From an uncultured Prevotella sp. (GTDB taxonomy: Bacteria > Bacteroidota > Bacteroidia > Bacteroidales > Bacteroidaceae), in the NCBI GenBank assembly GCA_946625715.1, contig CAMOTK010000007.1, positions 1 to 20,569 of the forward strand: a stretch of 20,569 bases of DNA. The letters are read 5' to 3'. A program made the translations under genes and the position numbers. Of this stretch, positions 16,093-20,569 are shown in pieces (within the stretch, counting starts at the first letter, position 1; each line of letters opens with the position of its first letter). A model generated the notes under the pieces. That model was not told the DNA's origin and did no database searches. It saw only the letters and a program-made list of their open reading frames with translations.

Positions 16093-16971
16093 ATGAAAGG
16101 TATCGTTTTAGCAGGTGGAAGTGGCACACGCCTCTACCCTATTACAAAAGGCATCAGCAAGCAGCTGATACCCATTTTCGACAAGCCGATGATTTACTAT
16201 CCCATCTCGGCACTGATGCTGGCAGGCATACGCGAGATTCTCATCATCTCGACACCCCACGACCTACCCGGCTTCCAGCGCTTGCTGGGCGACGGCTCGG
16301 AACTGGGCGTACGCTTCGAATATGCCGAGCAGCCATCGCCCGACGGGCTGGCACAGGCCTTCATCATCGGCGAGCAGTTCATTGGCAACGACTGCGCCTG
16401 CCTGGTGCTGGGCGACAACATATTCTACGGCTCGGGATTCACGGGACTGCTCAGGCAGAGCGTGGAGAACGCTGAGAAGAACGGACAGGCCACGGTGTTC
16501 GGCTACTACGTGAACGACCCCGAGCGCTACGGCGTGGCGGAGTTCGACGCCGAGGGCAACTGCCTCTCTATCGAGGAGAAGCCCGAACACCCGAAGTCGA
16601 ACTATGCCGTCGTGGGACTCTACTTCTATCCCAACAGCGTGGTCGACATTGCCAAGCACATCAAGCCCAGCGCACGTGGTGAACTGGAAATCACGACCGT
16701 CAATCAGGAATACCTGGAACAGAAGCAGCTGAAGGTGCTCACCCTGCAGCGCGGCTTCGCATGGCTCGACACCGGCACACACGACTCGCTGGCCGAGGCC
16801 TCGACGTTCATTGAGGTCATCGAGAAGCGACAGGGACTGAAGGTGGCCTGCCTCGAAGAGATTGCCTATAAAAAGGGCTGGATAAGCCGCGAGCAGCTGG
16901 CCGAACTGGCCAAGCCCATGCTCAAGAACGGCTACGGACAGTATCTGGCACAACTCGCCAACGGAAAATAA
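16093..16971 (+). CDS. rfbA: Glucose-1-phosphate thymidylyltransferase
   Basis: This 292-residue enzyme makes dTDP-glucose from dTTP and glucose-1-phosphate, the first step toward dTDP-L-rhamnose and related sugars. The nucleotide-binding signature is [18 protein letters not shown] (residues 8-25), followed by [11 protein letters not shown]. The metal-binding block LGDNIFYG has D108. Further family blocks include PDGLAQAF and [10 protein letters not shown] start at ATG 16093 (MKGIVLAGG) rather than the in-frame GTG at 16060, because a promoter element overlaps the longer version and family members begin just before this motif. The rest of the rhamnose pathway (rfbB, C, D) is absent here. The next gene, 21 bases downstream, is a Wzc-like kinase, so the context is surface polysaccharide. 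Confidence 0.94.
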   Translation: MKGIVLAGGSGTRLYPITKGISKQLIPIFDKPMIYYPISALMLAGIREILIISTPHDLPGFQRLLGDGSELGVRFEYAEQPSPDGLAQAFIIGEQFIGNDCACLVLGDNIFYGSGFTGLLRQSVENAEKNGQATVFGYYVNDPERYGVAEFDAEGNCLSIEEKPEHPKSNYAVVGLYFYPNSVVDIAKHIKPSARGELEITTVNQEYLEQKQLKVLTLQRGFAWLDTGTHDSLAEASTFIEVIEKRQGLKVACLEEIAYKKGWISREQLAELAKPMLKNGYGQYLAQLANGK

Positions 16972-16992
16972 CAGAAAAAGATAAATATAAAA

Positions 16993-19509
16993 ATGGAAGA
17001 AATCAAGAAAATTGAGTCCCCGGAAGGACTCGACAACTCAGCACAAAACGAAGAGGAATCATCGTTTGATTTCAGAACCCTCTTCACCATTCTCATCCTG
17101 AATTGGCAATGGTTCGTCCTGTCAATGTTCATCTTCATCTGCGGTTCGCTCATCTACCTGCGCTACAAGAGCCCGGTCTATCAGGTATCGGCTAAGATGC
17201 TCATCAAAGACGAGCAGCAGCAGCGCTACAGAAGCGGACAGATGCTGTCGAACATGCAGGACCTGGGCTTCATCTCCAACTCGGCCGGTATCGACAACGA
17301 GATTGAGATTCTGCAGTCGCACCTGCTGGCTCGCGAGGCCGTCAGAGACCTGAAGCTCTACACCGAGTATCGCTCCGATGGACGTCTGAAGGCGCAGCTC
17401 ATCTACAAGACGCAGCCCATCAGCGTCGACATCGACCCGAAGCATCTCAACATCATGGACGAGGACATGCTGCCCATCAACTTGGAAATCACCAAAGATG
17501 AGGACGGCACCTACAACGTCAAAGGCGTGTGCTTCACGCTGGAAGGCCCCGAAGAGGGCTTCCCCATCGAGGGCTCGTTCCGGTCGCTGCCAGCCACCAT
17601 CCGCACAGAGGCTGGTGTGCTCACGTTCACACAGAACAAGGGCAAGCACATAATCGCTATGAAGGAAGGCCGCAAGCTCTTCGTCAGAATCATGCCGCCG
17701 AAGTATGTGGCAACGAGGTATGTGAACAGCCTCAGCGTAGCACCCACGTCGAAGATGACGTCGATTGCACTGATGACGCTCAGCGACCAGAACGCAGAGC
17801 GCGGCATCGACTATCTGGAGAAGCTGGCTGAGGTCTACAACCGTCAGGCCAACGCCGACAAGAACGAGATTGCCAACAAGACGGAAGAGTTCATCAACGA
17901 CCGTCTGGAGAAAATCAACCACGAACTGGGCGTCACCGAAGGACAACTGGAGAGCTATAAGAGACGCAACAACCTGACACAGCTGCGCATAGATGCCACT
18001 GAGACGCTGCGCAACTCGACACAGTTTGCTCAGAAGCTGTCTGAGGCCAACACGCAGATTCAGCTGCTCGACTACCTGCGCGAGTATGTGGAGAATCCCA
18101 ACAACAAGTACGAGCTCATCCCCTCGAACGTCGGTCTGACCGACGCCTCGTCGGTGCAGACAATCGCTATGTTCAATAAGAACATTCAGGACCGCAACCG
18201 CCTGCTCCGCAGCTCAAGCGAGCACTCGCCTCAGGTGCAGACGCTCACCAGCACTGCCGACGACCTGCGTCGCAGCTTGCTCGTGGCACTGCAACAGGCA
18301 CGCCGCAGTGCCGACATCACCCGCCAGGGCATTGAGAAGGAATATCGCAAGTACTCTGAGCAGGTGTCGAACACGCCTGAACAGGAGCGCATCTTAACTC
18401 AGATAGGACGCCAGCAGGAAGTGAAGTCGGGACTCTACCTCATGCTGCTGCAGAAGCGCGAAGAGAACTCTATCTCGCTGGCTGCTACTGCCGACAAGGG
18501 CCGACTGATTGACGTGCCGATGTTTGGCGGCAAGGTCAGCCCCAAGAGCGCCGTCATTCTGCTCGCCGCTCTGGTCATTGGCTTCGGCCTGCCCCTGCTC
18601 GTCATCTATCTCCTGCAGCTCATCCGCTACAAGATTGAGGGCCATGAGGATGTGGTCAAGCTCACCACTCTGCCCATCGTGGCCGACGTGGCACTGGCCA
18701 GCGATAGCGCCAAGAGCGCTGCCGGCATTGTGGTGCACGAGAACAAGAACGAGCAGACCGACGAGATTTTCCGTTCGATGCGTACCAACATCCAGTTCCT
18801 CATGAAGGAAGGAGAGAAGGTGATTCTCTTCACCTCGTCGACATCGGGCGAAGGCAAGACCTTCAACGCTGCCAACTTGGCCGTCAGCTTCGCACTGCTG
18901 GGCAAGAAGGCCATACTCATCGGTCTCGACATACGCAAGCCGGCACTCGGACGACTGTTCAACATCTCCGACCGCAGCAAGGGCGTCACCGCTCTGCTCA
19001 CAAGAGACCACCTGACGATGGCCGACATCGAGTCGCAAATCAACCCCTCGGGCGTCAACAACAACCTCGACCTGCTGCTGGCCGGACCTGTGCCCCCCAA
19101 CCCCACCGAGTTGCTGGCACGCGAGAGCATGAAGCAGATGATGGAACTGCTGCGCCAGAAGTACGACTACATCGTGCTCGATACGGCTCCCGTTGGTCTG
19201 GTCACCGATACGCTGCAGATTGGCAAGTATGCCGACGTCACAGTCTTCGTTTGCCGCGCCGACTACACGCCGAAGTCGAGCTTCAAGCTCATCAACACGC
19301 TGTCGGCTGAAAACAAGCTGCCCAACATGTGTGTCGTTCTCAACGGCGTCGACATGTCGAAGAAGAAGTACGGCTACTACTACGGCTACGGCAAGTACGG
19401 CAAGTACGGACGCTACGGCAGCTACGGCTACGGCTCATACGGCAGCTATGGCGGCTATGGCTACGGCAACAACTATAGCAACAAGGAAGACAACTCTATC
19501 AAGAAATAA
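16993..19509 (+). CDS. Wzc-like polysaccharide co-polymerase / BY-type tyrosine autokinase
   Basis: This 838-residue inner-membrane protein has a Wzz-type N-half with helices near 32-57 and 519-543, a large periplasmic helical region, and a cytoplasmic kinase domain. Walker A is TSGEGKT (617-623), Walker B is YIVLDTAP with D730, and the Walker A' region reads LIGLDIRKP with D646. The first Asp of the usual DxDxR pattern is Gly here. The C-terminus is an extreme Tyr/Gly tail with 15 tyrosines between Y793 and Y828, far more than the usual cluster. Such proteins control polymer length and export of capsule or exopolysaccharide through cycles of tail autophosphorylation. The gene follows rfbA (21 bases) and precedes a small HAD hydrolase (15 bases), probably in one operon. 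No dedicated Wza-like exporter is in the window. Confidence 0.92.
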   Translation: MEEIKKIESPEGLDNSAQNEEESSFDFRTLFTILILNWQWFVLSMFIFICGSLIYLRYKSPVYQVSAKMLIKDEQQQRYRSGQMLSNMQDLGFISNSAGIDNEIEILQSHLLAREAVRDLKLYTEYRSDGRLKAQLIYKTQPISVDIDPKHLNIMDEDMLPINLEITKDEDGTYNVKGVCFTLEGPEEGFPIEGSFRSLPATIRTEAGVLTFTQNKGKHIIAMKEGRKLFVRIMPPKYVATRYVNSLSVAPTSKMTSIALMTLSDQNAERGIDYLEKLAEVYNRQANADKNEIANKTEEFINDRLEKINHELGVTEGQLESYKRRNNLTQLRIDATETLRNSTQFAQKLSEANTQIQLLDYLREYVENPNNKYELIPSNVGLTDASSVQTIAMFNKNIQDRNRLLRSSSEHSPQVQTLTSTADDLRRSLLVALQQARRSADITRQGIEKEYRKYSEQVSNTPEQERILTQIGRQQEVKSGLYLMLLQKREENSISLAATADKGRLIDVPMFGGKVSPKSAVILLAALVIGFGLPLLVIYLLQLIRYKIEGHEDVVKLTTLPIVADVALASDSAKSAAGIVVHENKNEQTDEIFRSMRTNIQFLMKEGEKVILFTSSTSGEGKTFNAANLAVSFALLGKKAILIGLDIRKPALGRLFNISDRSKGVTALLTRDHLTMADIESQINPSGVNNNLDLLLAGPVPPNPTELLARESMKQMMELLRQKYDYIVLDTAPVGLVTDTLQIGKYADVTVFVCRADYTPKSSFKLINTLSAENKLPNMCVVLNGVDMSKKKYGYYYGYGKYGKYGRYGSYGYGSYGSYGGYGYGNNYSNKEDNSIKK

Positions 19510-19524
19510 AACCCTAACGCATCA

Positions 19525-19962
19525 ATGACAATTGCAGTAGACTTCGACGGAACCATCGTCGAACACAAGTATCCGGAAATCGGCGCTGAGCGGCCTTTCG
19601 CTACCGACACCCTCAAGATGTTGATTAAAGACCGCCACAAGCTGATTCTCTGGACTGTGCGCGAAGGCAAATTGCTGGAAGATGCTGTCAACTGGTGTCG
19701 CGACCGCGGCGTAGAATTCTACGCCGTGAATCGCGACTATCCGGAAGAGACCATCGAGAACAACCAGCACTTCAGCCGCAAGCTCAACTCCATTGACTAC
19801 TGGATAGACGACCGCAACATTGGTGGACTGCCCGACTGGGGCACCATCTACCGCATGATTAAAGACCACAAGACGTGGAACAACCTTATGGACGAAGAAC
19901 TCCAGAACGCCACCATGTCCTACGAACCGCCAAGAAGCAAGAAGCCCTGGTGGAAGTTCTAA
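19525..19962 (+). CDS. Small HAD-superfamily hydrolase
   Basis: This 145-residue protein carries HAD motif I as DFDGTIV (D6, D8), a motif II Thr in LILWTVREG (T44) and motif IV as WIDDRNIGG (D95, D96). K86 is a candidate motif III lysine. It has almost no cap domain, like the compact C0-type HAD proteins common in Bacteroides. These are usually phosphatases acting on small or macromolecular substrates. It starts 15 bases after the tyrosine-kinase stop, so it probably shares that transcript and could act on a sugar phosphate or another phospho-substrate of the polysaccharide pathway. The specific substrate cannot be told. The C-terminus ends in a basic/aromatic SKKPWWKF. Confidence 0.87.
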   Translation: MTIAVDFDGTIVEHKYPEIGAERPFATDTLKMLIKDRHKLILWTVREGKLLEDAVNWCRDRGVEFYAVNRDYPEETIENNQHFSRKLNSIDYWIDDRNIGGLPDWGTIYRMIKDHKTWNNLMDEELQNATMSYEPPRSKKPWWKF

Positions 19963-19983
19963 GAAACATAAAAGCATAAAAAA

Positions 19984-20010
19984 AGCTGTCATCAACATGT
20001 GATGACAGCT
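19984..20010. terminator. Bidirectional hairpin terminator between the HAD gene and rplT
   Basis: AGCTGTCATC (19984-19993) pairs perfectly with GATGACAGCT (20001-20010) around a 7-base loop. A run of A precedes the stem and a run of T follows it, so it can stop the plus-strand kinase/HAD transcript and the minus-strand rplT transcript. Confidence 0.92.
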
Positions 20011-20037
20011 TTTTTTGTAACCTTCTGTATCGTGAGT

Positions 20038-20382
20038 TTACTTTACCTTCTCAACGATGGCCTTGAAAGCCTCGGGGTTGTTCACAGCGAGGTCGGCAAG
20101 CACCTTGCGGTTAATCTCGATACCCGACTTGCTCAGAGCACCCATCAGCTGCGAATAGCTCATACCGTTCAGGCGAGCGGCAGCGTTGATACGCTGAATC
20201 CACAGGCTGCGGAAGTTGCGCTTCTTGGTGCGACGATCGCGATAAGCGTAGGTCAGACCCTTCTCCCAGGTGTTCTTGGCTACTGTCCAAACATTCTTGC
20301 GGGCTCCAAAGTAGCCACGGGTGAGCTTAAGAATTCTCTTACGTTTTGCTCTTGATGCAACGTGATTTACTGATCTTGGCAT
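20038..20382 (-). CDS. rplT: Large ribosomal subunit protein bL20
   Basis: This 114-residue basic protein is a clear L20: [19 protein letters not shown] at the N-terminus, then [33 protein letters not shown] and the C-terminal domain with NRKVLADLA. It is an early-assembly 23S rRNA-binding protein. It follows rpmI on the minus strand by 35 bases, the usual infC-rpmI-rplT order. In many bacteria L20 represses this operon, but no leader can be seen here because the operon start lies beyond the window. Confidence 0.97.
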   Translation of the reverse strand: MPRSVNHVASRAKRKRILKLTRGYFGARKNVWTVAKNTWEKGLTYAYRDRRTKKRNFRSLWIQRINAAARLNGMSYSQLMGALSKSGIEINRKVLADLAVNNPEAFKAIVEKVK

Positions 20383-20417
20383 AATTTTCTTTCTTTAAAT
20401 GTTCGACAATAGGTTTT

Positions 20418-20569
20418 TTAACGGAGACACAACAGGTCACGAACCTGCTTCATGTTGCTGGTGTCTACAATCGTGTAGCCCTGCAAATTACGCTTCTGCT
20501 TCTTGGTCTTCTTCGTCAGAATGTGGCTGTGGTAAGCGTGATGTCTCTTAACCTTACCTGTACCGGTGA
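20418..20569 (-). CDS. rpmI: Large ribosomal subunit protein bL35 (partial, 5' end outside window)
   Basis: The minus-strand frame runs from the right edge to the stop at 20418-20420 and gives about 50 residues. These include TGTGKVKRHHAYHSHIL, then TKKTKKQKRNL and the ending VRDLLCLR. This is the typical body and tail of L35, a small basic ribosomal protein. Only the first residues lie outside the window. It is directly upstream of rplT in the normal order. Confidence 0.94.
   Translation of the reverse strand, partial: TGTGKVKRHHAYHSHILTKKTKKQKRNLQGYTIVDTSNMKQVRDLLCLR

Overview
The window looks like a chromosomal segment of a member of Bacteroidales, most likely Prevotellaceae. The evidence is promoter sequences of the Bacteroidetes type (TAnnTTTG at -7), A/T-rich leaders with little Shine-Dalgarno, lipoproteins with acidic export signals after the lipid cysteine, a DUF4421 protein, a Bacteroidetes-style tyrosine autokinase and the local gene orders. 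No rRNA, tRNA, CRISPR array, insertion sequence or prophage gene was seen. Coding density is high, and the longest gap without a gene is about 220 bases (12799-13021).

Region 1 (1-5307, + strand) is a compact run. It starts with the tail of a probable OadG-type subunit, then the biotin carrier and the beta subunit of a sodium-pumping decarboxylase (methylmalonyl-CoA or oxaloacetate type). A LuxR-family protein with a degenerate receiver domain follows. The run ends with a large protein that joins a DUF4421 domain to a phosphatidylinositol-specific phospholipase C-like catalytic domain.

Region 2 (5326-12798) is the most interesting part. A minus-strand regulator combines a ScdA/RIC-type N-terminus, a complete di-iron hemerythrin domain and a LuxR helix-turn-helix. 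It is divergent from a four-gene + strand operon: an outer-membrane porin-like barrel, an imelysin-family lipoprotein, a di-heme c-type cytochrome lipoprotein (DHOR/DUF1111-like) and a fused CcsBA cytochrome c synthase. Both lipoproteins carry putative surface-export signals. I infer a self-contained, cell-surface heme-redox and possibly iron-uptake system, controlled by an O2-, NO- or iron-responsive sensor. A pair of near-identical 13-bp direct repeats overlaps the two divergent promoters and is a candidate operator.

Region 3 (12799-15946) starts with an unusual 22-bp-periodic repeat array and a strong terminator. It then holds the minus-strand housekeeping group rny, zapA and a small ZapB-like coiled-coil gene, and a conserved-looking 208-residue protein of unknown function.

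Region 4 (16093-19962, + strand) is linked to surface polysaccharide: rfbA (dTDP-glucose synthesis), a Wzc-like tyrosine autokinase with an extreme Tyr/Gly tail, and a small HAD hydrolase. A bidirectional terminator separates this from region 5, the minus-strand ribosomal genes rplT and rpmI (partial).
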